Source: Listeria monocytogenes (GTDB taxonomy: Bacteria > Bacillota > Bacilli > Lactobacillales > Listeriaceae). Taken from it: a stretch of 64,000 nt of DNA. The translations under genes were made by a program, and so were the position numbers. The stretch is taken from positions 878,501-942,500 of the forward strand of contig NZ_CP054041.1 in NCBI RefSeq assembly GCF_013282665.1. The letters are read 5' to 3'. The number at the start of each line of letters is the position of its first letter. Within the stretch, counting starts at the first letter, position 1. This document shows, piece after piece, positions 16,983-26,483 of the stretch. Below the pieces are notes generated by a model that was not told the origin of the DNA, searched no databases, and saw nothing but the letters and a program-made list of their open reading frames with translations.

Positions 16983-17810
16983 TTATAAAATTTCTTCTTG
17001 CATAAATAATCCTAGCCCGCCGATATCGTGGTGCTTTGCAATTTTATCCGCTTTTTCTAAAGCTAGCGAAATGCCATTCTCCATCGCTACGCCAATTTCA
17101 GCTAATTCGATCATACCAACATCATTTTCATTATCACCAAAAGCAATAGTTGAATCAAGATTAATATAGCCGTTATCCGACAAGTAAGTTAGGCCTTTTG
17201 CTTTATCAATACCCTCATTCATAATATCAATTAAATTCGAAGCGGATGCAAGAACAGAAAGTGGCAAACCATCAAGAGCCGCTTTAATTTCCGCTCGTTT
17301 TTCCAAGTCTGATTCGATGACAAGTACTTTTAGTGGAAATTCACCTTCGCGAAGCACACTGAAAGGATCTGCTGTTAACGTAATTGGCACCTGTTCATTT
17401 TCTGGTAAAGTTTTATTCAATTCATTGAAAAAAGCAATTTTACCGGTATTGGTTGGGCCAAGAATTCGCTCTGTTGTATAAATATGGTAATTCACTCCAA
17501 GTGGCTCAAGCGTCTCTAAGATAGTATGTACTAGATCCAGCTCGATATTACTTTTATATAAAATTTCTCCTGTCGTAAAGTCACGGACCAATCCGCCATT
17601 ACAGGAAATGACTGGTGTTTTAATTTTCAATTCGTGAATAAATGGTAATATAGCTAAATCCAAACGCCCTGTCGCTAGGAATAATTTTTTACCACTAGCT
17701 TGCCAATCCATTAATACTTCTTTGTTTAAAGGATGGATTCGATCTCCTTTTTTTACAAGTAATGTACCGTCCATATCTGTAATAACTGTGTCAATTGCTA
17801 GATTCGCCAA
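16983..17810 (-). CDS. Cof-type HAD-superfamily phosphatase
   Basis: A 275-residue haloacid-dehalogenase phosphatase. Motif I is DTVITDMDGTLLV (nucleophile Asp), motif II is FLATGR, and motif III/IV is IAFGDNENDVGMIELA, the Cof/IIB sub-class that dephosphorylates sugar phosphates or cofactors. The substrate cannot be read from sequence. I prefer the TTG start at 17810, 9 nt after AAAGGTG; a GTG at 17822 overlaps the ribosome-binding site. Monocistronic with its own terminator; divergent from the lipoprotein hydrolase. Confidence 0.85.
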   Translation of the reverse strand: MANLAIDTVITDMDGTLLVKKGDRIHPLNKEVLMDWQASGKKLFLATGRLDLAILPFIHELKIKTPVISCNGGLVRDFTTGEILYKSNIELDLVHTILETLEPLGVNYHIYTTERILGPTNTGKIAFFNELNKTLPENEQVPITLTADPFSVLREGEFPLKVLVIESDLEKRAEIKAALDGLPLSVLASASNLIDIMNEGIDKAKGLTYLSDNGYINLDSTIAFGDNENDVGMIELAEIGVAMENGISLALEKADKIAKHHDIGGLGLFMQEEIL

Positions 17811-17924
17811 TAGTTTTCGCACCTTTCTAAAATTCCGTCATTATGTAACTCGATTATAGACGAGTTTTACATGATTGTCACGTCGATTTTTGGTATAATA
17901 AATTGGAATGGAGGAAGATACTTA

Positions 17925-18797
17925 GTGAAGAAATATTTTATTACTATCATGATTTTACTTTTTGGCGCGCTTACTCTTTCTGCATGCCAAAGTGACGAGG
18001 CTAAGAGCAGTGAGCCTCCTAAAGTAGATTTAAAAGACCAAATACCAATTATTCTAATTCACGGCAGCGGTGGCGATACGCATTCTCTTGATGAAATGGC
18101 TGATCAGCTGATGAATGAATATAAAAGTTCTAACGAAGCGATGGCGATGTCCATTAATTCAGACGGCGATATTACTTTCCAAGGTGAGTTAACTAAAGAC
18201 GCCAAACGCCCGATTATAAAATTTGCGTTCGATCAAAACCAAGCAACTCCAGACGATTGGTCTAAGTGGTTAAAAATTGCAATGGCTGACTTGAAATCAC
18301 GCTATGGTTTTACACAAATGGATGGTGTCGGTCACTCAAACGGCGGATTGGCTCTGACTTATTTTGCCGAAGATTGCCCTTCTGACAAGGAGGTTCCAAC
18401 ATTGCGTAAATTAGTAGCAATCGGCTCTCCCTTTAATGATTTAGATCCAAATGATAGCGGAAAAGATCTCACCTTTAAAAAATTACCCTATAGTACTCCA
18501 CAATTAGATTATTTTATAGAAAAACAAACCGATATAAATGCTAATTTAGAAATGCTTGCTATTGCAGGCGAATTAAGTGAAGATAATCCGACTGATGGAA
18601 TTGTACCTACAAATAGTTCTTTAGCAACAAGACTTTTTGTTCCTGGAAACGCAAAAGCCTATATAGAAGATGTTCAGGTTGGTAAAAGCGCTGTTCACCA
18701 AACGTTACACGAAACATCTAAAAGCATCGAAAAGACGCATTGGTTTTTAGAAGAATTTAAAACGAAGGAAACCGTTATCAAATTAGATTATAAATAG
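17925..18797 (+). CDS. DUF915 alpha/beta-hydrolase lipoprotein
   Basis: A 290-residue exported hydrolase. A signal peptide ends with lipobox LSAC (FGALTLSACQSD), so it is a lipoprotein. The alpha/beta-hydrolase core shows IPIILIHGSGGD (oxyanion region) and the nucleophile elbow GVGHSNGG. Family DUF915 includes cell-surface hydrolases with unknown substrates. The GTG start at 17925 follows GGAGGAAGATACTTA; a TGG-TATAAT extended -10 is just upstream. It is followed 12 bp later by a small monooxygenase-like gene in the same operon. Confidence 0.83.
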   Translation: MKKYFITIMILLFGALTLSACQSDEAKSSEPPKVDLKDQIPIILIHGSGGDTHSLDEMADQLMNEYKSSNEAMAMSINSDGDITFQGELTKDAKRPIIKFAFDQNQATPDDWSKWLKIAMADLKSRYGFTQMDGVGHSNGGLALTYFAEDCPSDKEVPTLRKLVAIGSPFNDLDPNDSGKDLTFKKLPYSTPQLDYFIEKQTDINANLEMLAIAGELSEDNPTDGIVPTNSSLATRLFVPGNAKAYIEDVQVGKSAVHQTLHETSKSIEKTHWFLEEFKTKETVIKLDYK

Positions 18798-18809
18798 GAG
18801 GAATAGCAG

Positions 18810-19100
18810 TTGATCCACATAGAAGCGAAAATTCAAGTAAAGCCAGATTTAGTAGAATCATTTTTAAACGAAGTAGAGCTAGTGATCCAAGGCTCCCTTT
18901 CAGAAACTGGAAATCACGGTTATGAATTAGTTCGCTCCGTGAAAAACACATCTATCTTCTATATCTTAGAAAAATGGGCGGATGAAGCTGCTATTCAATT
19001 CCATAATTCGACAGATCATTATAAACGATTTAAACGAGAAGTTCCTGCATTTTTAGAATTCCCGACCGAAGTAGTTCTGCTCACTAAAATAGAACAATGA
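18810..19100 (+). CDS. Antibiotic-biosynthesis-monooxygenase (ABM) fold protein
   Basis: A 96-residue dimeric alpha-beta barrel protein (IHIEAKIQVKPDLVESFLNE; FYILEKWADEAAIQFHNST), the YgiN/ABM family that includes quinol monooxygenases and heme-degrading relatives. The heme-binding residues of IsdG are not evident, so I do not assign that role. TTG start 7 nt after TAGGAGGAA. Second gene of a two-gene operon. Confidence 0.78.
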   Translation: MIHIEAKIQVKPDLVESFLNEVELVIQGSLSETGNHGYELVRSVKNTSIFYILEKWADEAAIQFHNSTDHYKRFKREVPAFLEFPTEVVLLTKIEQ

Positions 19101-19106
19101 TTTTAT

Positions 19107-19150
19107 AAAAAAAGATGGCTCTCTATTTTTATAGAGGCCATCTTTTTTTA
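19107..19150. terminator. Bidirectional terminator
   Basis: AAAGATGGC-CTCTA / TAGAG-GCCATCTTT hairpin with A and T runs between the convergent ABM and LRR genes. Confidence 0.9.
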
Positions 19151-21283
19151 TTTGCTATAAGTTTTTTTGAAAATGCGTAAAGATACGCCTACAAATAATA
19201 GCCCTGCTAACAAGTAAAGCATATTTTGGCTATCACCTGTCGCTGGGTGTTTGCCCGTCGCCTGGTTTTTGCCTGTTTGACTCTTCTTGTTTACATCTTT
19301 AGATTTATTATTTGTATTTGCTTGCGGATCCGATAAACCGTTATTATTTTCGGTTACAACAGGAGTATTGTCCTCTGTTTTCGGGTCATCAGTTATAACT
19401 TTGCTAAATTGCGCATATAAAGTTATCCCTCCCGCCGGCATTTTACTTGTTGCGAAATTCCATTTATTTCCACCTGTTTTCGCATCAAACCAACCGTCGA
19501 AAGTATAACCATCTTTTGTGGGTGCTACTGGTTCAGTGATGAAATCTTCTACCACAATAGCTTCCGTTGTTTGAACACCGTCTATATCAAAAATAGCATT
19601 TGCTACGATAGGTGTAGGAGTTTTGGTAATGCGAACCGTTACTTGAACTGGTTTTGCTTCTACATCATCTTCATTGATAGATTTCAGCGTTACTATATAA
19701 TCGCCAACTTCATCCCATTTTACAGCTGTTCCAAAATCACTTGTAATAACAGAACCATTATTTGTTGCAGCTTGAATGCTTGCTAGAAAATCAGCTTCTG
19801 TCACTTCAGCAAATACGATATAGCTTATTTCTGGGTTAGCTGTAATAACTGGAGCAAGCGCCTTATTAATGTGAACTTTTACTTTCACTGGCTCCGCTTC
19901 AAATCCTGCGCTATTTTTCGCATTTATAGTAACTTCATATGTTCCACCTTTGGTAAAATCAACAACCGAATTGTAATCACTAGTTAAAGTGGCTCCTTCT
20001 GTCGCCCTAGCCGAAACATTGGATAAAAATAGCGTTTCTGATACATTTGCATTTTTTTCATAATATATTTCTTCTCTTGCTGTTATCACCGGTAAATTAA
20101 CCTTTTTCAATGGAACTGTAACTTTACCAGAAAATGTTCCTTGAATAGTAGACTCATTAACAGGCTCATTAAATTGGTACTCTACTTTAGTTATATCTTT
20201 TAAGTTTTCAGCAGTCCAAGTAATTTGGTTGTCTTTATAATTCCCTTGGTTCGAAATAGACTTTGCCGTTGCTACTGCACTAAAGTTTTTGATTTCATTA
20301 TCAAGAACTAATTTATTCGCTACAGCTTTTTCAGATAAGGTAACTTCTTGGTTACCTACATCCATAACCGTTAGTTCAGGATATTTTGTTTTCATGTTAG
20401 CTGGTAGTACACCGATACGATTATAGTTTATAGAAATAATTTGAAGTTTAGGAAAATCTTTCCAATTATCTACTTCTGTTATTTCATTTTTACTAGCATA
20501 GATAGTACCAAGCTCTGGTAAGTTTTCTAACCCAACTAGACTAGTAAGTTTATTATCATACACATTCACATATGTGGCTTGCGCAAGATTTTTAATACTC
20601 GCTGTTACAATACCACATTCATTTAAACTAACTCCACCATTCATATCTGGCAGGTTCTCAATTGTTACTTTCGTTAAAGAGCGTGTTTTCGGGAAATTAA
20701 TAATATCTAATCCACCTTGCTCAAAAAGCCCAGCTTGCTTCAAGGCAGGTAAGTTTTTCAAAGTTAATTCTGCTAACACCGCACTATCCCCAGTATTACA
20801 TGCAAAATACGTTAATTTAGGTAAATCTTGAACGTCCACTTTCGTTAGAGCATTGCCTTTCAAATTCAAACTCACTAAGTTCGCTAAAACATTAGTACCT
20901 TTCAAGCTAACTTCAGTAATTTGGTTACCTTCAAAATCAAGGTTAGTGACATTAGTTAATAAATTAATACCAGTCAAATCTGTTATTCCTTTTGACGTAG
21001 CTTTCAATGTAGTAATTTTATCTAAATCTGCTTGTGTTACCGCTTGAGTCACATCTTCCGAACCCGTTGCGGCCGTCGCTATAGCTTTGGCTAGATTCGC
21101 ATCAGGAAAAATACTTTCATAGGTGCTTCCTGCTTGAAGACCTACCTTTTGGGATGCTACTACTTTTTTCGTTTCTTTAGACTGATCTTCATTTTCTGAA
21201 GCCATAGTTGCTAAAGGATATGCGCTAAATGTTTGGAAAAGAATCATTCCTGTTACAATAATTAAACTTACTTTTCTTTTCAC
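19148..21283 (-). CDS. Leucine-rich-repeat surface protein with C-terminal cell-wall sorting signal
   Basis: A 711-residue exported protein. Signal peptide at residues 1-~30. A leucine-rich region (about 60-320) with units such as LVSLNLKGNALTKVDV. Then two Ig-like repeats of ~75 residues (each starting PVITA). Then a Listeria-Bacteroides (Flg_new) repeat with GYTFDGWFDAKTGGNKWNF. Then a polar linker, the motif HPATGD, a hydrophobic stretch and a basic tail FKKTYSK. The tail architecture is that of sortase substrates, but the motif has His in place of Leu of LPXTG. Internalin-like in design; ligand unknown. The GTG start at 21283 follows AAGGAGGACAATC. Promoter at 21381-21408. Confidence 0.87.
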   Translation of the reverse strand: MKRKVSLIIVTGMILFQTFSAYPLATMASENEDQSKETKKVVASQKVGLQAGSTYESIFPDANLAKAIATAATGSEDVTQAVTQADLDKITTLKATSKGITDLTGINLLTNVTNLDFEGNQITEVSLKGTNVLANLVSLNLKGNALTKVDVQDLPKLTYFACNTGDSAVLAELTLKNLPALKQAGLFEQGGLDIINFPKTRSLTKVTIENLPDMNGGVSLNECGIVTASIKNLAQATYVNVYDNKLTSLVGLENLPELGTIYASKNEITEVDNWKDFPKLQIISINYNRIGVLPANMKTKYPELTVMDVGNQEVTLSEKAVANKLVLDNEIKNFSAVATAKSISNQGNYKDNQITWTAENLKDITKVEYQFNEPVNESTIQGTFSGKVTVPLKKVNLPVITAREEIYYEKNANVSETLFLSNVSARATEGATLTSDYNSVVDFTKGGTYEVTINAKNSAGFEAEPVKVKVHINKALAPVITANPEISYIVFAEVTEADFLASIQAATNNGSVITSDFGTAVKWDEVGDYIVTLKSINEDDVEAKPVQVTVRITKTPTPIVANAIFDIDGVQTTEAIVVEDFITEPVAPTKDGYTFDGWFDAKTGGNKWNFATSKMPAGGITLYAQFSKVITDDPKTEDNTPVVTENNNGLSDPQANTNNKSKDVNKKSQTGKNQATGKHPATGDSQNMLYLLAGLLFVGVSLRIFKKTYSK

Positions 21284-21380
21284 GATTGTCCTCCTTATCA
21301 AAGTTGTTAAATAAGTATATAAGTTTACATAAAAAAACATACCAATTAAATTCATTAAAAGGTACGCTACATGAACTCAC

Positions 21381-21408
21381 ATTATATTATATCTATAAAC
21401 CCTTTCAA
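21381..21408 (-). promoter_or_regulatory. Promoter of the LRR surface protein gene
   Basis: -35 TTGAAA (21408-21403), 16-bp spacer, -10 TATAAT (21386-21381), giving a leader of about 95 nt. The rest of 21409-21692 shows no gene I can support, only AT-rich DNA. Confidence 0.65.
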
Positions 21409-21692
21409 TAAAATGCTAAAAATAGACTTAAATAAATCACAATCAGCTCAATTGTGTCTTATTTGTGAACATTTCATTTTTAATTTTCAGTTTAGTCGTA
21501 GCGTTTCACCTACTTCCCGAAAAACAAAAACATTTGCCATCAATGGTTCTCCCTATTTTATTGTATAAATCAAACTATAAAAAAACATTTGGCTCATTTT
21601 CTTCTCAAATGTAGCTAAGTACTGAAACAGGAAAAAACACCTATAAGTCATATGCTTAATATAAGAACACTTTATTATATTCTATAAAAGAT

Positions 21693-21736
21693 AAAAAAAG
21701 AGGATTGGCTTCTAACAAGACCAATCCTCTTTTTCA
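21693..21736 (-). terminator. Terminator of hrtBA
   Basis: AAAGAGGATTGG/CCAATCCTCTTT stem with T-run immediately after the hrtA stop. Confidence 0.9.
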
Positions 21737-21740
21737 TCTT

Positions 21741-22409
21741 TTAAGCTTTCAAAAATCCATCCTCAATTCGAATCACACGATCAACTAAGTCTAAAACCCG
21801 TTCATCATGTGTGACCATGATGGCAGCTTTATTTTTCCGTTTTACTTCGTCTGCAATCATTTGGACTACTTTGTGACCACGGTTTGCATCTAAGCTGGCT
21901 GTTGGTTCATCGGCTAAGATAATATCAGGATCATTCATCAGAGCTCTCGCAATGGCAACGCGTTGTTTTTCGCCTCCTGATAAACTTTCCGGATAATTAT
22001 TTTGCCGTGCAGTCAAACCTAGTTCTTTAAGTAATGTGTCTGCTTTATCTTTCGCAGCTCGACCTTTTTCACCAGATAGCTCAGCAATGACAAGCAGTTG
22101 GTCACGGACATTTAAGTAAGGAATTAAATTCGCCCCTTGGAAAATAAAGCCTACTTTGTCGAGACGTACTTTTGTTAAATCTTTGCTCGTAAGATTATTT
22201 AGTACTTTTCCTCCAATAGCAATCTCGCCTTCTGTTGGAGATAACAAAGCTCCCGCGATGGATAAAAATGTACTTTTCCCAGCCCCTGAAGGTCCGACGA
22301 TTGCAACGAATTCTCCTTGAGCCACTTCTAAAGATACGTTCTTCAACACTTCAATGACTTGCTCGCCATCTTGATAATTTTTAGAAACATTTTTCATTAT
22401 TAAAGTCAT
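21741..22409 (-). CDS. hrtA: Heme-efflux ABC transporter ATPase
   Basis: A 222-residue ABC ATPase: Walker [12 protein letters not shown]-loop [13 protein letters not shown], signature [17 protein letters not shown], Walker [15 protein letters not shown]-loop MVTHDER. The pair with the downstream-numbered permease and the upstream HssRS-type two-component system matches HrtAB, which protects Gram-positive cells from excess heme. The motif F-I-F-Q-x-x-x-L-I/V-P-Y-L also fits HrtA as I remember it from Staphylococcus aureus. A MacB/LolD-like ATPase is the alternative. The start overlaps the hrtB stop by 1 nt. Confidence 0.82.
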   Translation of the reverse strand: MTLIMKNVSKNYQDGEQVIEVLKNVSLEVAQGEFVAIVGPSGAGKSTFLSIAGALLSPTEGEIAIGGKVLNNLTSKDLTKVRLDKVGFIFQGANLIPYLNVRDQLLVIAELSGEKGRAAKDKADTLLKELGLTARQNNYPESLSGGEKQRVAIARALMNDPDIILADEPTASLDANRGHKVVQMIADEVKRKNKAAIMVTHDERVLDLVDRVIRIEDGFLKA

Positions 22410-23497
22410 TAGTTTGCCCTCCCAATTGCTTCTAACGCGTCTACTTTCGCTACACGGTAGAGTGATAACATCGATCCGATGACTGCTACAACAAGGAATA
22501 AGGCGGAACAGCCGATTGCAAGTACCGGGCTAAGTGTAAATGGCATACTCGCTGGTAAAATTGCCGCAAGACCAAATGTTAAGCCGTTACCAATTAACAA
22601 GCTGATGACTGATAGGAACACAACTTGCGTGACGATACTCCGTCCTAAATAGGCTGTTCGTGCACCAACTGCTTTTAAAATTCCAAATTGATTAATTTTT
22701 TGAATCGTAATGACGTAAAAGAAAGCAGCTAGAACAAATGCGGCGATAACGAATAAAAAGGCAATCATCATCAGTAGCGATCCTTGTTCTTCTGAGTAGC
22801 CAGGGATACCTTGAAGTACTTCTTTACTAGATGAAAGTTCCATGGAGCCGAGGGAGAGGTTTTTAGCTGTATTTTCGGAAACATCTAGTGCTACGGCGTT
22901 ATATTCTCCTTCTGCTGCTTGGTTCGTTTGATGAACTAATTTCCAAGCATCCCAACCGACGAAAATAACCGGTGAATGACTAAATGTATTATTTTTTGTA
23001 AAAGCAGTAATCGTGAATTCTTCCCCAGTTGCGCTATCTTTAAGTTTGCTGCCTAATTTATAACCAGACTCTTTTAAAGAAACATCGGCTACTACTTCTT
23101 TAGTTTTCTGTGGTTCTGTTCCTTCCGAGATGGCCGGTTTCATAAATCCTGTTTTATCTATACCGAAATAAGTAATGTCTGTTTTTTTATCTTTGTTGGG
23201 TGGTGTGATCGTGCCCATTTGCACGCCTAGGTTGGTGCTTTCTGATTTTTTCACTTGCTTCGCTACGCTTTCTGTTTCGGACGCGGTTAAATTGGACCTC
23301 GTTAAGCGATTATCTGAGTCTTTTTGTAATACATAATACGTCGCTTTATTGGATGAAATGGCTGCCCCATTATCATTAGCAAGCCCATTCGCAAGTCCCG
23401 TTACAAACAAAACGAGCCATGCAATTAATACCATGATTAATCCGATTAAAATATAGCGTAATTTTGCGTGTTTTAATTCTCTTAATGCCAAAAACAT
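22409..23497 (-). CDS. hrtB: Heme-efflux ABC transporter permease
   Basis: A 362-residue FtsX/MacB-type permease: one N-terminal helix (RYILIGLIMVLIAWLVLF), a large extracytoplasmic domain (about 40-235), then three helices. The segment AFFYVITIQKINQFGILKA is nearly the same as in staphylococcal HrtB, which is why I call heme export rather than a generic lipoprotein exporter. I start at the ATG at 23497, preceded by AGAAGGAG, not at the TTG three codons upstream. The promoter region contains a candidate HssR direct repeat. Confidence 0.82.
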   Translation of the reverse strand: MFLALRELKHAKLRYILIGLIMVLIAWLVLFVTGLANGLANDNGAAISSNKATYYVLQKDSDNRLTRSNLTASETESVAKQVKKSESTNLGVQMGTITPPNKDKKTDITYFGIDKTGFMKPAISEGTEPQKTKEVVADVSLKESGYKLGSKLKDSATGEEFTITAFTKNNTFSHSPVIFVGWDAWKLVHQTNQAAEGEYNAVALDVSENTAKNLSLGSMELSSSKEVLQGIPGYSEEQGSLLMMIAFLFVIAAFVLAAFFYVITIQKINQFGILKAVGARTAYLGRSIVTQVVFLSVISLLIGNGLTFGLAAILPASMPFTLSPVLAIGCSALFLVVAVIGSMLSLYRVAKVDALEAIGRAN

Positions 23498-23541
23498 TCC
23501 GTTCAACTCCTTCTAAGATCTTATCCTTAGTTTAAAGAAGT

Positions 23542-23562
23542 TTTGTAAACGGAATGTGAATC
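23542..23562 (-). promoter_or_regulatory. Candidate HssR-binding direct repeat upstream of hrtB
   Basis: Minus-strand TTCACA and TTTACA hexamers repeat with an 11-bp period (23560-23555 and 23549-23544) in the short gap between hssS and hrtB. S. aureus HssR binds a direct repeat related to GTTCATATT. The match here is imperfect. Confidence 0.45.
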
Positions 23563-23575
23563 GGATTTTACAAAT

Positions 23576-24955
23576 TTAGTTTTTTGGTAGTTTAACAGTG
23601 AATGTCGTGCCTTTTTCGGGGCTACTTTGCACGGTTATTTCGCCGTGATGGAGTGTAATTATTTTCTTGCAAATGGATAATCCTAGGCCACTTGAGCCTT
23701 CTTCCCGGGTGCGGCTCTCATTAACTTTATAAAAACGTTCAAAAATCTTGGCCATATCCGACTTACTTATGCCGACTCCGCTATCTCGGACTTCGACAAA
23801 AACATTTGTCCCTTCTTCGTAAAGGTGAATTTGAATATTCCCGCCCTGTGGTGTGAATTTAATCGCATTAGTTAACAAATTGGACCATACTTGGTAAAGC
23901 AATTCGGCATCGCCAGTATAGTTTACCTCTGCTAAATCTAAGTTTATCGTTAGTTCTTTCTCGCGCCAGCTCCACTCGGTCATTTGGATCAATTGGTGCC
24001 ACTGTTCGGCTAAGTGAACTGGTTCTTTTTTTCGTAGCTCTGATTCTTGATCAAGTGAAGCGAGTATGAGTAGTTGTTTAGTTAAGGAAGACAGTCGCGT
24101 TGTCTCCTCTGATAAAACGGTTAAATATTCGGCTTGTTCTTTTTCTGTTAATGTTCCCGAACCTAAAAGTCCCGCAAAGCCTTGCATGGATGTCAGCGGA
24201 GATTGTAGTTCATGAGAAACATTGGCGACAAATTCTTGGCGCGCAGCTTCAGATTTTTCAAGCTCGCTGGCCATTTTGGCAAACGAGTCTGCTAGCTGAC
24301 CAATTTCATCCTTACGCCGGACTTCGAGCGCCACATCATAATTACCTTTACGGATTTTTTTCGTCGCATTCGTGAGCTTCACGACCGGATTAACAATGTA
24401 TCTGCCACTAATCAGGACAAACAGAATACTAATGATAGATGTGAAAATAAGTATCATTGCGAAAAATATTCGGAGTTCCCCAAATTGTTGTTCCGGGTCT
24501 TGACGTATGAATAGCGCCAGTTGTTTACCATCTACTTGCACCGGGACACCAATAGTATTTCGCACATCATTATCAAAAAAGCCTGTGATGAAAATGCCTG
24601 TATCAAACGAATCAATTCCATGATATGTCTCTCCGTCTAGTACTTGCTTGATTGTCTTAGCTGGTAAATCTTTTTTTCGAAAAGCGCCACCAAAATAAGT
24701 GGATTTTTTCGCGCCATCCGTCAGATATAATTCGTATCCCAGTTCGCCCACATTTTCCAAGTACTCATTTAAAGAAATCGTTTCATTCGACTCGTAAAAT
24801 TGTTGGACTTCCTGCGCTATTTTGGCCGTTTTTTCGTCGTTAAAAGGTTTTAATTTTATTTGGTAATAAATGTTTGCAAAGAAAAAGCCGAGCAAACTAC
24901 TGGAAAGGATGACAACAAGCATTGTAACAACTATTCGACTATATAACGATTTCAT
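23576..24955 (-). CDS. hssS: Heme-sensing histidine kinase
   Basis: A 459-residue sensor kinase. Helix 1 at about 8-30, an extracytoplasmic sensor domain of ~130 residues with TYHGIDSF and FITGFFDNDVRNTIG, helix 2 at about 165-185, HAMP, HisKA with the phospho-acceptor in FVANVSHELQSPL, and an HATPase with NLLTNAIKFTP, VRDSGVGI and GSSGLGLSICKK. The sensor segment ITGFFDN..NT.G is shared with S. aureus HssS as I remember it. Overlaps hssR by 4 nt. Likely phosphorylates HssR when heme is in excess. Confidence 0.82.
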   Translation of the reverse strand: MKSLYSRIVVTMLVVILSSSLLGFFFANIYYQIKLKPFNDEKTAKIAQEVQQFYESNETISLNEYLENVGELGYELYLTDGAKKSTYFGGAFRKKDLPAKTIKQVLDGETYHGIDSFDTGIFITGFFDNDVRNTIGVPVQVDGKQLALFIRQDPEQQFGELRIFFAMILIFTSIISILFVLISGRYIVNPVVKLTNATKKIRKGNYDVALEVRRKDEIGQLADSFAKMASELEKSEAARQEFVANVSHELQSPLTSMQGFAGLLGSGTLTEKEQAEYLTVLSEETTRLSSLTKQLLILASLDQESELRKKEPVHLAEQWHQLIQMTEWSWREKELTINLDLAEVNYTGDAELLYQVWSNLLTNAIKFTPQGGNIQIHLYEEGTNVFVEVRDSGVGISKSDMAKIFERFYKVNESRTREEGSSGLGLSICKKIITLHHGEITVQSSPEKGTTFTVKLPKN

Positions 24956-25629
24956 GTTGTCTCCTCCAATTTATAACCAACACCGCGAACCGTGACAATT
25001 CGAATACCATCCTTATCTTCATCGAAATGGTCACGCAAACGCTTAATATGTACATCCACTGTCCGGTCGCTACCATCATAATCACGTTGCCAAATCCGCT
25101 CAATTAATTCCTCACGGGTAAAAATTCGGCCGGGATAGCTAGCTAGTTGATATAAGAGTTCAAATTCTTTCACGGGAATCATTCGTTCTTGATTGCCAAT
25201 TTTTATGCCGTAACTTTTTTGATCGATGGTGATGTTTCCGATGTTGATTTTCACTTCGCTCGCCTGATTGGAGCGCCGTAGCAATGCGCGAATTCGAAAG
25301 ACCAGCTCTTCTGGTTCAAATGGTTTAGTGACATAGTCATCTGTTCCCACTTCAAAACCGCGTGATTTATCCGCCAGCGCATCTTTGGCTGTCAGCATAA
25401 TAACTGGAATATCTGGAAAACTTACGCGCATTTTTTGGCAAAGTTCAAAACCGTCCATATTAGGCATCATCACATCGATTACAGCCAAATGAACTTGCTC
25501 GAGTTCAACTATTTTTTCTGCTTCTACCCCGTCACTCGCCTCAAGCACACGGAAACCTTCTGCGCGGAGATAGTGCCCCACAAGTTTAAGTATGTGCCGA
25601 TCATCATCTACTACTAATATTTGTTTCAT
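24952..25629 (-). CDS. hssR: Heme-responsive OmpR-family response regulator
   Basis: A 225-residue regulator: receiver with acidic pocket VVDDD, phospho-acceptor in LAVIDVMMPNMDGFEL (Asp ~52), Thr in IMLTAKDAL and Lys in VTKPFEP; then a winged-helix DNA-binding domain ending TVRGVGYKLEE. First gene of hssR-hssS, followed by hrtB-hrtA in tandem. In S. aureus the two gene pairs are divergent. I start at the ATG at 25629 (MKQILVV) after AAGGTGAG. Confidence 0.82.
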   Translation of the reverse strand: MKQILVVDDDRHILKLVGHYLRAEGFRVLEASDGVEAEKIVELEQVHLAVIDVMMPNMDGFELCQKMRVSFPDIPVIMLTAKDALADKSRGFEVGTDDYVTKPFEPEELVFRIRALLRRSNQASEVKINIGNITIDQKSYGIKIGNQERMIPVKEFELLYQLASYPGRIFTREELIERIWQRDYDGSDRTVDVHIKRLRDHFDEDKDGIRIVTVRGVGYKLEETT

Positions 25630-25675
25630 TTTCACCGCTCACCTTACTGTCCTATTTTACTGCATCATATCAAAC

Positions 25676-26461
25676 TTACGTGATTCGTTCAAATCCAGAA
25701 TAGACATTTAATCTATCACCACGAATAAAGCCAACGGTTGTAATATTAAGTTCTTCGGCCATGTTAATCGCCAGTTCAGTTGGGGCAGAGCGAGATAAAA
25801 TAATTCCACAACCTAGTTTTGCTGTTTTAACGAGGATTTCTGAAGAGATACGCCCGCTAAAAATAATCGCTTTATCTTCGGTCGCTCTCCCGTCTTGCAA
25901 GGCGCGGCCATATATTTTATCTAGCGCATTATGGCGACCGATATCCATTCTGCTATAGATAATTTCAGCTGAACTACATAGGGCCGCATTGTGCACGCCG
26001 CCTGTTTGATGAAAGGTTGCGGAATTTTGTTCGAATTTTTCCATTAAGCGAAAAATCGTGTTAGTTGTTAGTTGCAAGCTTCCGTTTTGCTTCACATTGA
26101 CGAGTGAGGCGTCTGATTGGAAGTAGAAGTTTTCCCGCGACTTGCCGCAACACGAGGTGATGTAGCGCTTACCGCGATACTTGGCATTGAATTTGTTCAC
26201 AAAATTAGCGCTAACCTTGGCGTGCCCAGTCGCTTCGATGATATCTACGGAATCGATATCTCTCGGCCCGCGAATGATACCTTCCGAGGTCAGAAATCCC
26301 ATAACTAAATCTTCCAGATATTCTGGCGTGCAGACGATGGTCACGAGTTCTTGGTCGTTGACGTAGATAGTTAGCGGATACTCGGTCGCAACGCTTGATT
26401 CGATTTCTTGAAAAGTGCCCGCTTCAAAACGACGGATTTTTTGGTGCGAAACAATATCCAT
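25676..26461 (-). CDS. fdhD: Formate dehydrogenase accessory sulfurtransferase
   Basis: A 261-residue FdhD. This protein transfers sulfur from a cysteine desulfurase to the Mo-bis-MGD cofactor, which is needed for formate dehydrogenase activity. The catalytic Cys pair is in YITSCCGKSRENF (E. coli FdhD has a CxxC; here the two Cys are adjacent, as in many Firmicutes). Other landmarks are VHNAALC and RHNALDKIYGRAL. The ATG start at 26461 follows AAAGGAG. Same strand as fdhA and the DUF1641 gene, 61 bp after the latter. Confidence 0.9.
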   Translation of the reverse strand: MDIVSHQKIRRFEAGTFQEIESSVATEYPLTIYVNDQELVTIVCTPEYLEDLVMGFLTSEGIIRGPRDIDSVDIIEATGHAKVSANFVNKFNAKYRGKRYITSCCGKSRENFYFQSDASLVNVKQNGSLQLTTNTIFRLMEKFEQNSATFHQTGGVHNAALCSSAEIIYSRMDIGRHNALDKIYGRALQDGRATEDKAIIFSGRISSEILVKTAKLGCGIILSRSAPTELAINMAEELNITTVGFIRGDRLNVYSGFERIT

Positions 26462-26483
26462 CCAAACTTGCTCCTTTCTAAAT

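Noticed and set aside
21371..21568. 65-codon frame upstream of the LRR gene
   Set aside because: It crosses the LRR promoter in the opposite direction, lacks a start signal and has AT-driven composition.
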